Positions 46,721-58,759 of a stretch of 64,000 nucleotides of DNA are shown piece by piece. The stretch is taken from NCBI GenBank assembly GCA_034359265.1, contig CP136897.1:37063501-37127500 (forward strand), read 5' to 3'. The translations under genes were made by a program, and so were the position numbers. Origin of the DNA: Canna indica. Taxonomy: Eukaryota; Streptophyta; Magnoliopsida; Zingiberales; Cannaceae. Under the pieces are notes generated by a model. It saw nothing but the letters and a program-made list of their open reading frames with translations. It had not been told where the DNA came from and did no database searches. Position 1 is the first letter of the stretch. Each line of letters begins with the position of its first letter.

Positions 46721-46839
46721 GGGTGCGATCATAGCAACACTAACGCACCGGATCCCTTCAAAAATCCGAAGTTAAGCGTGCTTGGTCGAGAGTAGTACTA
46801 GGATGGGTGACCCCCTGGGAAGTCCTCGTGTTGCACCTT
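46721..46839 (+). rRNA. 5S rRNA gene C106
   Basis: C14G, G17A, A37T, G41A, C44A, G66T. First of a trio with C110 and C117, all with TTTAATTAAA in the spacer. Confidence 0.92.
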
Positions 46840-47204
46840 TTTTTTTACTACCTATTTGATTCCACGACGAGATCATTTTTTTTACCAATCTTTCGAACCA
46901 AACGTTAAGGACGGACGACGTCGTCGCCATAAAATTTGGCTATCGATCGCCCGCGCGGGGCTCGCCGCAACCTCTACGGCCGGCTCGATCGACTAACCGA
47001 CCCAAAAAATTAAAATTTGTAAATAAATAAGTAAAATAACATTTAATTAAAAATTTTCGTTTAAAACGGGCGTAAGTCCGTGCATTACTGTCCGATTTTA
47101 GCTTTTCACGTGGAGCTGAAAGGCGCGCGAAGAGACGAAGAAAATGACCCCCGAACTCTCCCTCGGACGCTCACCTTATTAGCCGATGATCAGAAGTGCA
47201 TATC

Positions 47205-47323
47205 GAGTGCGATCATACCAGCACTAACGCACCGGATCCCATCAGAACTCCGAAGTTAAGCGTGCATGGGCGAGAGTAGTACTAGGATGTGTGACCCCTT
47301 CGTAAGTCCTCGTGTTGCACCTT
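47205..47323 (+). rRNA. 5S rRNA gene C107
   Basis: G2A, T62A, G86T, C95T, G97C, G99T; box A and helix IV altered. Confidence 0.91.
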
Positions 47324-47689
47324 TTTTTTTACTACCTATTTGATTGCACGACGAGATCATTTTTTTTACCAATCTTTCGAACCAAACGTTAAGAACGGAC
47401 GACGTCATCACAATAAATCTTGGCTGTCGATCGCCCGCGCGGGGCCCGCCGCAACCTCTACTGCTGGCTCGATCGACCAACCGACCCGAAAAATTAAAAT
47501 TTGTAAATAAATAAGAAAAATAACATTTCAATTATTATTTTTCGTTTAAAACGGGCGTAACTCCATTCATTATTGTCCGATTTCAGCTTTTCACGAGGCG
47601 CTGAAAGGCACGCGAAGAGACGAAGAAAATGACCCCGAGTTGTCCCTCGGACGCTCACCCTTATTAGCCGACGATCAAAAGTGCATGAC

Positions 47690-47807
47690 CGGTGCGATCA
47701 TACTAGCACTAACGCACCGGATCCCATCTGAACTCCGAAGTTAAGCGTGCGTGGGCGACAGTAGTACTAGGATGGGTGACCCCTGGGAAGTCCTCGTGCT
47801 GCACTTG
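47690..47807 (+). rRNA. 5S rRNA gene C108, probable pseudogene
   Basis: C98 class (G1C, C15T, A40T, T62G, T111C, C117T) plus G70C, with only the C deletion at 91-95; the G run of box C is complete. Either an intermediate step or a partial repair. Confidence 0.89.
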
Positions 47808-48172
47808 TTTTTTTACTACCTATTTGATTGCACGACGAGATCATTTTTTTACCAATCTTTCTAACCAAACGGTAAGGACGGACGACGTCGTTGTCATAAA
47901 TCTTGGCTGTCGATTGCCCGCGCGGGGCCCGCCGCAACCTCTACGGCCGGCTCGATTGACCAACCGACCCGAAAAATTAAAATTTGTAAATAAATAAGAA
48001 AAATAACATTTCAATTATTATTTTTCGTTTAAAACGGGCGTAACTCCGTGCATTATTGTCCGATTTCAGCTTTTCACGTGGCGCTGAAAGGCACGCGAAG
48101 AGACGAAGAAAATGACCCCGAGTTGTCCCTCGGACGCTCACCCTTATTAGCCGACGATCAGAAGTGCATGAC

Positions 48173-48291
48173 GGGTGCGATCATACTAGCACTAACGCAC
48201 CGGATCCCATCAGAACTCCGAAGTTAAGGGTGCTTGGGCGAGAGTAGTACTAGGATGGGTGACCCCTTGGGAAGTCCTTGCGTTGCACCTT
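48173..48291 (+). rRNA. 5S rRNA gene C109 (C57G class)
   Basis: C15T, C57G, C95T, C107T, T109C. Confidence 0.93.
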
Positions 48292-48657
48292 TTTTTTTAC
48301 TACCTATTTGATTGCACCACGAGATCATTTTTTTTACCAATCTTTCTAACCAAACGTTAAGGACGGACGACGTCGTCGCCATAAATCTTGGCTGTCGATC
48401 GCCCGCGCGGGGCCCGCCGCAACCTCTACTGCCGGCTCGATCGACCAATCGACCCGAAAAATTAAAATTTGTAAATAAATAAGAAAAATAACATTTCAAT
48501 TATTATTTTTCGTTTAAAACGGGCGTAACTCCGTGCATTATTGTCCGATTTCAGCTTTTCACGTGGCGCTGAAAGGCGCGCGAAGGGACGAAGAAAATGA
48601 CCCTGAGCTGTCCCTCGGACGCTCACCCTTATTAGCCGACGATCAGAAGTGCATGAT

Positions 48658-48776
48658 GGGTGCGATCATAGCAACACTAACGCACCGGATCCCTTCAAAA
48701 ATCCGAAGTTAAGCGTGCTTGGGCGAGAGTAGTACTAGGATGGGTGATCCCCTGGGAAGTCCTCGTGTTGCACCTT
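48658..48776 (+). rRNA. 5S rRNA gene C110
   Basis: C14G, G17A, A37T, G41A, C44A, C91T; identical set in C117. Confidence 0.92.
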
Positions 48777-49141
48777 TTTTTTTACTACCTATTTGATTCC
48801 ACGACGAGATCATTTTTTTTACCAATCTTTCGAACCAAACGTTAAGGACGGACGACGACGTCGCCATAAAATTTGGCTATCGATCGCCCGCGCGGGGCCC
48901 GCCGCAACCTCTACGGCCGGCTCGATCGACTAACCGACCCGAAAAATTAAAATTTGTAAATAAATAAGTAAAATAACATTTAATTAAAATTTTTCGTTTA
49001 AAACGGGCGTAAGTCCGTGCATTACTGTCCGATTTTAGCTTTTCACGTGGCGCTGAAAGGCGCGCGAAGAGACGAAGAAAATGACCCCGAGTTGTCCCTC
49101 GGATGCTCACCCTTATTAGCCGACGATCAGAAGTGCATGAC

Positions 49142-49258
49142 CGGTGCGATCATACTAGCACTAACGCACCGGATCCCATCTGAACTCCGAAGTTAAGCGT
49201 GCGTGGGCTAGAGTAGTACTAGGATGGTGACCCCTGGGAAGTCCTCGTGCTGCACTTG
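49142..49258 (+). rRNA. 5S rRNA gene C111, probable pseudogene (box C deletions)
   Basis: C98 class with both deletions; adds G68T. Confidence 0.88.
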
Positions 49259-49623
49259 TTTTTTTACTACCTATTTGATTGCACGACGAGATCATTTTTT
49301 TACCAATCTTTCTAACCAAAGGTTAAGGACGGACGACGTCGTCGTCATAAATCTTGGCTGTCGATCGCCCGCGCGGGGCCCGCCGCAACCTCTACGTTCG
49401 GCTCGATCGACCAACCGACCCGAAAAATTAAAATTTGTAAATAAATAAGAAAAATAACATTTCAATTATTATTTTTCGTTTAAAACGGGCGTAACTCCGT
49501 GCATTATTGTTCGATTTCAGCTTTTCACGTGGCGCTAAAAGGCGCGCGAAGAGACGAAGAAAATGACCCCGAGCTATCCCTCGGACGCTCACCCTTATTA
49601 GCCGACGATCAGAAGTGCATGAT

Positions 49624-49742
49624 GGGTGCGATCATACCACCACTAACGCACCGGATCCCATCAGAACTCCGAAGTTAAGCGTGCTTGGGTGAGAGTAGTA
49701 CTAGGATGGGTGACCCCCTAGGAAGTCCTCGTGTTGCACCTT
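49624..49742 (+). rRNA. 5S rRNA gene C112
   Basis: G17C, C67T, G97A, the C15 set. Terminator then TTTTAATACC. Confidence 0.94.
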
Positions 49743-50108
49743 TTTTTTTAATACCTATTTGATTGCACAATGAGATCATTTTTTTTACCAATCTTTCTAA
49801 CCAAACGTTAAGGACGGACGACGTCGTCGCCATAAATCTTGGCTGTCGATCGCCCGCGCGGGGCCCGCCGCAACCTCTACTGCCGGCTCGATCGACCAAT
49901 CGACCGGAAAAATTAAAATTTGTAAATAAATAAGAAAAATAACATTTCAATTATTATTTTTCGTTTAAAACGGGCGTAACTCCGTGCATTATTGTCCGAT
50001 TTCAGCTTTTCACGTGGCGCTAAAAGGCGCGCGAAGAGACGAAGAAAATGACCCCGAGCTATCCCTCGGACGCTCACCCTTATTGGCCGACGATCAGAAT
50101 TGCATCAT

Positions 50109-50227
50109 GGGTGCGATCATACCAGCACTAACGCACCGGATCCCATCAGAACTCCTAAGTTAAGCGTGCTTGGGCGAGAGTAGTACTAGGATGGGTGACC
50201 CCGTGGGAAGTCCTCGTGTTGCACCTT
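50109..50227 (+). rRNA. 5S rRNA gene C113 (G48T/C95G class)
   Basis: G48T, C95G. The class reappears here after being absent since C40. The T run is followed by AACTACCTATTCG, shared with C120. Confidence 0.95.
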
Positions 50228-50594
50228 TTTTTTTAACTACCTATTCGATTGCACGACGATATCATTTTTTTTACCAATCTTTCTAACCAAACGTTATGGA
50301 CGGACGACGTTGTCGACAAAAAATTTGGCTGTCGATCGCCCGCGCGGGGCCCGCCGCAACCTCTACGGCCGGCTCGATCGACCAACCGAGCCGAAAAATT
50401 AAAATTTGTAAATAAATAAGAAATATAACATTTCAATTATTATTTTTCGTTTAAAACGGGCGTAACTCCGTGCATTATTGTCCGATTTCAGCTTTTCACG
50501 TGGCGCTAAAAGGCGCGCGAAGAGACGAAGAAAATGACCCCGAGCTATCCCTCGGACGCTCACCCTTATTGGCCGACGATCAGAATTGCATCAT

Positions 50595-50713
50595 GGGTGC
50601 GATCATACCAGCACTAACGCACCGGATCCCATCAGAACTCCTAAGTTAAGCGTGCTTGGGCGAGAGTAGTACTAGGATGGGTGACCCCGTGGGAAGTCCT
50701 CGTGTTGCACCTT
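50595..50713 (+). rRNA. 5S rRNA gene C114 (G48T/C95G class)
   Basis: G48T, C95G. Confidence 0.95.
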
Positions 50714-51079
50714 TTTTTTTACTACCTATTTGATTGCACGACGAGATCATTTTTTTTACCAATCTTTCGAACCAAACGTTAAGGACGGATGACGTCGTCG
50801 ACATAAAATTTGGATGTCGATCGCTCGCGAAGGGCCCGCCGCAACCTCTACGGCCGGCTCGATCGACCAACCGATCCGAAAAATTAAAATTTGTAAATAA
50901 ATAAGAAATATAACATTTCAATTATTATTTTTCGTTTAAAACGGGCGTAACTCCGTGAATTATTGTCCGATTTCAGATTTTCACGTGGCGCTAAAAGGCG
51001 CGCGAAGAGACGAAGAAAATGACCCCGAGCTATGCCTCGGACGCTCACCCTTATTAGCCGACGATCAGAATTGCATCAC

Positions 51080-51198
51080 GGGTGCGATCATACCAGCACT
51101 GACGCACCGGATCCCATCAGAACTCCGAAGTTAAGCGTGCTTGGGCGAGAGTAGTACTAGGATGGTTGACCCCGTGGGAAGTCCTCGTGTTGCACCTT
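51080..51198 (+). rRNA. 5S rRNA gene C115
   Basis: A22G, G87T, C95G, without G48T. Confidence 0.94.
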
Positions 51199-51564
51199 TT
51201 TTTTTACTACCTATTTGATTGCACGACGAGATCATTTTTTTTACCAATCTTTCTAACCAAACGTTAAGGACGGACGACGTCGTCGACATAAAATTTGGAT
51301 GTCGATCGCTCGCGCAGGGCCCGCCGCAACCTCTACGGCCGGCTCGATCGACCAACCGATCCGAAAAATTAAAATTTGTAAATAAATAAGAAATATAACA
51401 TTTCAATTATTATTTTTCTTTTAAAACGGGCGTAACTCCGTGCATTATTGTCCGATTTCAGCTTTTCACGTGGCGCTAAAAGGCGCGCGAAGAGACGAAG
51501 AAAATGACCCCGAGCTATCCCTCGGACGCTCACCCTTATTAGCCGACGATCAGAAGTGCATGAT

Positions 51565-51683
51565 GGGTGCGATCATACTAGCACTAACGCACCGGATCCC
51601 ATCAGAACTCCGAAGTTAAGGGTGCTTGGGCGAGAGTAGTACTAGGATGGGTGACCCCTTGGGAAGTCCTTGCGTTGCACCTT
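51565..51683 (+). rRNA. 5S rRNA gene C116 (C57G class)
   Basis: C15T, C57G, C95T, C107T, T109C; same as C109. Confidence 0.93.
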
Positions 51684-52049
51684 TTTTTTTACTACCTATT
51701 TGATTGCACAACGAGATCATTTTTTTTACCAATCTTTCTAACCAAACGTTAAGGACGGACGACGTCGTCGCCATAAATCTTGGCTGTCGATCGCCCGCGC
51801 GGGGCCCGCCGCAACCTCTACTGCCGGCTCGATCGACCAATCGACCGGAAAAATTAAAATTTGTAAATAAATAAGAAAAATAACATTTCAATTATTATTT
51901 TTCGTTTAAAACGGGCGTAACTCCGTGCATTATTGTCCGATTTCAGCTTTTCACGTGGCGCTGAAAGGCGCGCGAAGGGACGAAGAAAATGACCCTGAGC
52001 TGTCCCTCGGACGCTCACCCTTATTAGCCGACGATCAGAAGTGCATGAT

Positions 52050-52168
52050 GGGTGCGATCATAGCAACACTAACGCACCGGATCCCTTCAAAAATCCGAAG
52101 TTAAGCGTGCTTGGGCGAGAGTAGTACTAGGATGGGTGATCCCCTGGGAAGTCCTCGTGTTGCACCTT
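52050..52168 (+). rRNA. 5S rRNA gene C117
   Basis: Same six changes as C110. Confidence 0.92.
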
Positions 52169-52533
52169 TTTTTTTACTACCTATTTGATTCCACGACGAG
52201 ATCATTTTTTTTACCAATCTTTCGAACCAAACGTTAAGGACGGACGACGACGTCGCCATAAAATTTGTCTATCGATCGCCCGCGCGGGGCCCGCCGCAAC
52301 CTCTACGGCCGGCTCGATCGACTAACCGACCCGAAAAATTAAAATTTGTAAATAAATAAGTAAAATAACATTTAATTAAAATTTTTCGTTTAAAACGGGC
52401 GTAAGTCCGTGCATTACTGTCCGATTTTAGCTTTTCACGTGGCGCTGAAAGGCGCGCGAAGAGACGAAGAAAATGACCCCGAGTTGTCCCTCGGATGCTC
52501 ACCCTTATTAGCCGACGATCAGAAGTGCATGAC

Positions 52534-52650
52534 CGGTGCGATCATACTAGCACTAACGCACCGGATCCCATCTGAACTCCGAAGTTAAGCGTGCGTGGGC
52601 GAGAGTAGTACTAGGATGGTGACCCCTGGGAAGTCCTCGTGCTGCACTTG
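52534..52650 (+). rRNA. 5S rRNA gene C118, probable pseudogene (box C deletions)
   Basis: C98 class: G1C, C15T, A40T, T62G, T111C, C117T and both deletions. Confidence 0.88.
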
Positions 52651-53015
52651 TTTTTTTACTACCTATTTGATTGCACGACGAGATCATTTTTTTACCAATC
52701 TTTCTAACCAAACGTTAAGGATGGACGACGTCGTCGTCATAAATCTTGGCTGTCGATCGCCCGCGCGGGGCCCGCCGCAACCTCTACGGCCGGCTCGATC
52801 GACCAACCGACCCGAAAAATTAAAATTTGTAAATAAATAAGAAAAATAACATTTCAATTATTATTTTTCGTTTAAAACGGGCGTAACTCCGTGCATTATT
52901 GTTCGATTTCAGCTTTTCACGTGGCGCTAAAAGGCGCGCGAAGAGACGAAGAAAATGACCCCGAGCTATCCCTCGGACACTCACCCTTATTAGCCGACGA
53001 TCAGAAGTGCATGAT

Positions 53016-53134
53016 GGGTGCGATCATACCACCACTAACGCACCGGATCCCATCAGAACTCCGAAGTTAAGCGTGCTTGGGTGAGAGTAGTACTAGGATG
53101 GATGACCCCCTAGGAAGTCCTCGTGTTGCACCTT
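53016..53134 (+). rRNA. 5S rRNA gene C119
   Basis: G17C, C67T, G87A, G97A; twin of C112. Confidence 0.93.
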
Positions 53135-53500
53135 TTTTTTTAATACCTATTTGATTGCACGACGAGATCATTTTTTTTACCAATGTTTCTAACCAAACGT
53201 TAAGGACGGACGACGTCGTCGTCATAAAATTTGGCTATCGATCGCCCGCGCGGGGCCCGCCGTAACCTCTACGGCCGGCTCGATCGACCAACCGACCCGA
53301 AAAATTAAAATTTGTAAATAAATAAGAAAAATAACATTTCAATTATTATTTTTCGTTTAAAACGGGCGTAACTCCGTGCATTTTTGTCCGATTTCAGATT
53401 TTCACGTGGCGCTAAAAGGCGCGCGAAGAGACGAAGAAAATGACCCCGAGCTATCCCTCGGACGCTCACCCTTATTAGCCGACGATCAGAATTGCATCAT

Positions 53501-53619
53501 GGGTGCGATCATACCAGCACTAACGCACCGGATCCCATCAGAACTCCTAAGTTAAGCGTGCTTGGGCGAGAGTAGTACTAGGATGGGTGACCCCGTGGGA
53601 AGTCCTCGTGTTGCACCTT
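53501..53619 (+). rRNA. 5S rRNA gene C120 (G48T/C95G class)
   Basis: G48T, C95G; twin of C113. Confidence 0.95.
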
Positions 53620-53986
53620 TTTTTTTAACTACCTATTCGATTGAACGACGATATCATTTTTTTTACCAATCTTTCTAACCAAACGTTAAGGACGGACGAC
53701 GTCGTCGACATAAAATTTGGCTGTCGATCGCCCACGCGGGACCCGCCGCCACCACTACGGCCGGCTCGATCGACCAAAAGACCCGAAAAATTAAAATTTG
53801 TAAATAAATAAGAAATATAACATTTCAATTATTATTTTTCGTTTAAAACGGGCGTAACTCCGTGCATTATTGTCCGATTTCAGCTTTTCACGTGGCGCTA
53901 AAAGGCGCGCGAAGAGACGATGAAAATGACCCCGAGCTATCCCTCGGACGCTCACCCTTATTAGCCGACGATCAGAAGTGCTTCAC

Positions 53987-54105
53987 GGGTGCGATCATAC
54001 CAGCACTAACGCACCGGATCCCTTCAGAACTCCGAAATTAATCGTGCTTGGGCGAGAGTAGTACTAGGATGGGTGACCCCCTGGGAAGTCTTCGTGTTGC
54101 ACCTT
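53987..54105 (+). rRNA. 5S rRNA gene C121
   Basis: A37T, G51A, G56T, C105T. Terminator CCTTCTTTTTT is interrupted. Confidence 0.93.
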
Positions 54106-54306
54106 CTTTTTTACTACCTATTTGATTGCACAATGAGATCATTTTTTTTACCAATCTTTCTAACCAAACGTTAGGAGACGGACGACGTCGTCGACATAAA
54201 ATTTGGCTGTCGATCGCCCGCGCGGGGCCCGCCGTAACCTCTACGGCCGGCTCGATCGACCAACCGACCCGAAAAATTAAAATTTGTAAATAAATAAGAA
54301 AAATAA

Positions 54307-54416
54307 CATACCAGCACTAACTCACCGGATCCCATCAGAACTCCGAAGTTAAGCGTGCTTCGGCGAGAGTAGTACTAGGATTGGTGACCCACTGGGAAGT
54401 CCTCGTGTTGTACCTT
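54307..54416 (+). pseudogene. 5'-truncated 5S gene C122
   Basis: AACAT/ACC joint without the C35T/C47T/G51T signature; has G25T, G64C, G85T, C94A, C114T. Candidate independent deletion. Confidence 0.91.
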
Positions 54417-54784
54417 TTTTTTTTTACTACCAATTTGATTGCACGACGATATCATTTTTTTTACCAATCTTTCTAACCAAACGTTATGGACGGACGACGT
54501 CGTCGACAAAAAATTTGGCTGTCGATCGCCCGCGCGGGGCCCGCCGCAACCTCTACGGCCGGCTGGATCGACCAACCGAGCCGAAAAATTAAAATTTATA
54601 AATAAATAAGAAATATAACATTTCAATTATTATTTTTCGTTTAAAACGGGCGTAACTCCGTGCATTATTGTCCGATTTCAGCTTTTCACGTGGCGCTAAA
54701 AGGCGCGCGAAGAGACGAAGAAAATGACCCCGAGCTATCCCTCGGACGCTCACCCTTATTAGCCGACGATCAGAAGTGCATCAC

Positions 54785-54903
54785 GGGTGCGATCATACCA
54801 GCACTAACGCACCGGATCCCATCAGAACTCCGAAGTTAAGCGTGCTTGGGCGAGAGTAGTACTAGGATGGGTGACCCCCTCGGAAGCCCTCGTGTTGCAC
54901 CTA
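54785..54903 (+). rRNA. 5S rRNA gene C123, terminator lost
   Basis: G97C, T103C. After GCACC comes TATTTCATTGCATGACG: the T run and about 16 bp were deleted, so termination would depend on the second T run (eight T or more, about 30 bp on). The spacer also lost 11 bp of its CG-rich island near 55000. Confidence 0.93.
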
Positions 54904-55243
54904 TTTCATTGCATGACGAGATCTTTTTTTTTACCAATCTTTCTAACCAAACGTTAAGGACGGACGACGTTGTCGACATAAAATTTGGCGGTCGATCGCC
55001 CGCCGCAATCTCTACGGCTGGCTCGATCGACCAACCGACCCGAAAAATTAAAATTTGTAAATAAATAAGAAAAATAACATTTCAATTATTATTTTTCGTT
55101 TAAAACGGGCGTAACTCCGTGCATTATTGTTCGATTTCAGCTTTTCACGTGGCGCTAAAAGGCGCGCGAAGAGACGAAGAAAATGACCCCGAGCTATCCC
55201 TCGGACGCTCACCCTTATTAGCCGACGATCAGAAGTGCATGAT

Positions 55244-55362
55244 GGGTGCGATCATACCACCACTAACGCACCAGATCCCATCAGTACTCCGAAGTTAAGC
55301 GTGCTTGGGTGAGAGTAGTACTAGGATGGGTGACCCCCTAGGAAGTCCTCGTGTTGCACCTT
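55244..55362 (+). rRNA. 5S rRNA gene C124
   Basis: G17C, G30A, A42T, C67T, G97A: the C15 set again, including its G30A. Confidence 0.93.
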
Positions 55363-55728
55363 TTTTTTTACTACCTATTTGATTGCACGACGAGATCATT
55401 TTTTTTACCAATCTTTCTAACCAAACGTTAAGGACGGACGACGTCGTCGACATAAAATTTGGCTGTCGATCGCCCGCGCGGGGCCCGCCGCAACCTCTAC
55501 GGCCGGCTCGATCGACCAACCGACCCAAAAAATTAAAATTTGTAAATAAATAAGAAAAATAACATTTCAATTATTATTTTTCGTTTAAAACGGGCGTAAC
55601 TCCGTGCATTATTGTCCGATTTCAGATTTTCACGTTGCGCTAAAAGGCGCGCGAAGAGACGAAGAAAATGACCCAGAGCTATCCCTCGGACGCTCACCCT
55701 TATTAGCCGACGATCAGAATTGCATCAC

Positions 55729-55847
55729 GGCAGCGATCATACCAGCATTAACGCACCGGATCCCATCAGAACTCTGAAGTTAAGCGTGCTTGGGCGAGAG
55801 TAGTACTTGGATGGGTGACCCCCTGGGAAGTCCTCGTGTTGCACCTT
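55729..55847 (+). rRNA. 5S rRNA gene C125
   Basis: G3C, T4A, C20T, C47T, A80T. G3C and T4A break two pairs of helix I. Confidence 0.92.
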
Positions 55848-56213
55848 TTTTTTTACTACCTATTTGATTGCACGACGAGATCATTTTTTTTACCAATCTT
55901 TCTAACCAAACGTTAAGGACGGACGACGTCGTCGACATAAAATTTGGCAGTCGATCGCCCGCGCGGGGCCCGCCGCAACCTCTATGGCCGGCTCGATCGA
56001 CCAACCGACCCGAAAAATTAAAATTTGTAAATAAATAAGAAATATAACATTTCAATTATTATTTTTCGTTTAAAACGGGCGTAACTCCGTGCATTATTGT
56101 CCGATTTCAGCTTTTCACGTGGCGCTAAAAGGCGCGCGAAGAGACGAAGAAAATGACCCCGAGCTATCCCTCGGACGCTCACCCTTATTAGCCGACGATC
56201 AGAATTGCATCAA

Positions 56214-56332
56214 GGGTGCGATCATACCAGCACTAACGCACCGGATCCCATCAGAACTCCTAAGTTAAGCGTGCTTGGGCGAGAGTAGTACTAGGATGGG
56301 TGACCCCGTGGGAAGTCCTCGTGTTGCACTTT
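56214..56332 (+). rRNA. 5S rRNA gene C126 (G48T/C95G class)
   Basis: G48T, C95G, C117T. Confidence 0.94.
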
Positions 56333-56699
56333 TTTTTTTTACTACCTATTTGATTGCACGACGAGATCATTTTTTTTACCAATCTTTCTAACCAAACGTT
56401 AAGGACGGACGACGTCGTCAACATAAAATTTGGCTGTCGATCGCCCGCGCAGGGCCCGCCGCAACCTCTACGGCCGGCTCGATCGACCAGCCGATTCGAA
56501 AAATTAAAATTTGTAAATAAATAAGAAATATAACATTTCAATTATTATTTTTCGTTTAAAACGGGCGTAACTCCGTGCATTATTGTCCGATTTTAGCTTT
56601 TCACGTGGCGCTAAAAGGCGCACGAAGAGACGAAGAAAATGACCCCGAGCTATCCCTCGGACGCTCACCCTTATTGGCCGACGATCAGTATTGCATCAC

Positions 56700-56818
56700 G
56701 GGTGCGATCATACCAGCACTAATGCACTGGATCCCATCAGAACTCCGAAGTTAAGCGTGCTTCGGCGAGAGTAGTACTAGGATGGGTGACCCCCTGGGAA
56801 GACCTCGTGATGCACCTT
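56700..56818 (+). rRNA. 5S rRNA gene C127
   Basis: C24T, C29T, G64C, T103A, T111A. Spacer has CCCGAGCGGGG, which reappears after C134 at the duplication joint. Confidence 0.93.
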
Positions 56819-57184
56819 TTTTTTTACTACCTATTTGATTGCATGACGAGATCATTTTTTTTACCAATCTTTCTAACCAAACGTTAAGGACGGACGACGT
56901 CGCCGACATAAAATTTGGCTGTCGATCGCCCGAGCGGGGCCCGCCGCAACCTCTACGGCCGGCTCGATCGACCAACCGACCCGAAAAATTAAAATTTGTA
57001 AATAAATAAGAAATATAACATTTCAATTATTATTTTTCGTTTAAAACGGGCGTAACTCCGTGCATTATTGTCCGATTTCAGCTTTTCACGTGGCGCTAAA
57101 AGGCGCGCGAAGAGACGAAGAAAATGACCTCGAGCTATCCCTCGGACGCTCACCCTTATTAGCCGACGATCAGAATTGCATCAT

Positions 57185-57303
57185 GGGTGCGATCATACCA
57201 GCACTAATGCACCGGATCCCATCAGAACTCCTAAGTTAAGCGTGCTTGGGCGAGAGTAGTACTAGGATGGGTGACCCCGTGGGAAGTCCTCGTGTTGCAC
57301 CTT
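57185..57303 (+). rRNA. 5S rRNA gene C128 (G48T/C95G class)
   Basis: C24T, G48T, C95G. Spacer has the private 1-nt loss AAAATTGGC. Confidence 0.95.
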
Positions 57304-57669
57304 TTTTTTTTACTACCAATTTGATTGCACGACGAGATCATTTTTTTTACCAATCTTTCTAACCAAACGTTAAGGACGGACGACGTCGTCGACATAAAAT
57401 TGGCTGTCGATCGCCCGCGCAGGGCCCGCCGCAACCTCTACGGCCGGCTCGATCGACCAACCGATCCGAAAAATTAAAATTTGTAAATAAATAAGAAATA
57501 TAACATTTCAATTATTATTTTTCGTTTAAAACGGGCGTAACTCCGTGCATTATTGTCCGATTTCAGCTTTTCACGTGGCGCTAAAAGGCGCGCGAAGAGA
57601 CGAAGAAAATGACCCCGAGCTATCCCTCAGACGCTCACCCTTATTGGCCGACGATCAGAATTGCATCAC

Positions 57670-57788
57670 GGGTGCGATCATACCAGCACTAATGCACCGG
57701 ATCCCATCAGAACTCCGAAGTTAAGCTTGCTTGGGCGAGAGTAGTACTAGGATGGGTGACCCCCTGGGAAGTCCTCGTGTTGCACCTT
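57670..57788 (+). rRNA. 5S rRNA gene C129
   Basis: C24T and G58T (box A). Promoter TTATTG. Confidence 0.95.
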
Positions 57789-58154
57789 TTTTTTTACTAC
57801 CTATTTGATTGCTTGACGAGATCATTTTTTTTACCAATCTTTCTAACCAAACGTTAAGGACGGACGACGTCGTCGACATAAAATTTGGCTGTCGATCGCC
57901 CGCGCGGGGCCCGCCGCAACCTCTACGGCCGGCTCGATCGACCAACCGACCCGAAAAATTAAAATTTGTAAATAAATAAGAAATATAACATTTCAATTAT
58001 TATTTTTCGTTTAAAACGGGCTTAACTCCGTGCATTATTGTCCGATTTCAGCTTTTCACGTGGCGCTAAAAGGCGCGCGAAGAGACGAAGAAAATGACCC
58101 CGAGCTATCCCTCGGACGCTCACCCTTATTAGCCGACGATCAGAATTGCATCAT

Positions 58155-58273
58155 GGGTGCGATCATACCAGCACTAACGCACCAGATCCCATCAGAACTC
58201 CTAAGTTAAGCGTGCTTGGGCGAGAGTAGTACTAGGATGGGTGACCCCGTGGGAAGTCCTCGTGTTGCACCTT
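58155..58273 (+). rRNA. 5S rRNA gene C130 (G48T/C95G class)
   Basis: G30A, G48T, C95G. Class members alternate with other types in this stretch. Confidence 0.95.
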
Positions 58274-58640
58274 TTTTTTTTACTACCTATTTGATTGCAC
58301 GACGAGATCATTTTTTTTACCAATCTTTCTAACCAAACGTTAAGGACGGACGACGTCGTCGACATAAAATTTGGCTGTCGATCGCCCGCGCAGGGCCCGC
58401 CGCAACCTCTACGGCCGGCTCGATCGACCAACCGATCCGAAAAATTAAAATTTGTAAATAAATAAGAAATATAACATTTCAATTATTATTTTTCGTTTAA
58501 AACGGGCGTAACTCCGTGCATTATTGTCTGATTTCAGATTTTCACGTGGCGCTAAAAGGCGCGCGAAGAGACGAGGAAAATGACCCCGAGCTATCCCTCG
58601 GACGCTCACCCTTATTGGCCGACGATCAGAATTGCATGAC

Positions 58641-58759
58641 GGGTGCGATCATACCAGCACTAATGCACCGGATCCCATCAGAACTCCGAAGTTAAGCGTG
58701 CTTGGGCGAGGGTAGTACTAGGATCGGTGACCCCTTGGGAAGTCCTCGTGTTGCACCTT
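58641..58759 (+). rRNA. 5S rRNA gene C131
   Basis: C24T, A71G, G85C, C95T. Confidence 0.95.

Larger units (their letters stand above)
31740..53330 (+). repeat. Central block of diverged spacer family
   Basis: Most spacers here read GTCGTCGCCATAAA followed by TCTT or ATTT, against GTCGTCGACATAAAATTT outside, and use CTTGTTTTTTT terminators and ACTCTCCCTCGG or GAGTTGTCCC upstream variants. It holds most gene fragments and deletion-bearing gene classes. Interruptions by the outer type occur at C72-C75, C86 and C113-C115. Confidence 0.8.
48173..53620 (+). repeat. 3,392-bp seven-unit duplication in 48.2-53.6 kb
   Basis: C109-C113 (48173-50227) and C116-C120 (51565-53619) correspond at exactly 3,392 bp. 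Spacers are partly reshuffled: the spacer of C112 resembles that of C116, not that of C119. Confidence 0.85.

Noticed and set aside
31740..53330. Insertion of foreign DNA or a transposon in the diverged central block
   Set aside because: Every base there still aligns to the 5S unit; only substitutions and deletions explain it.
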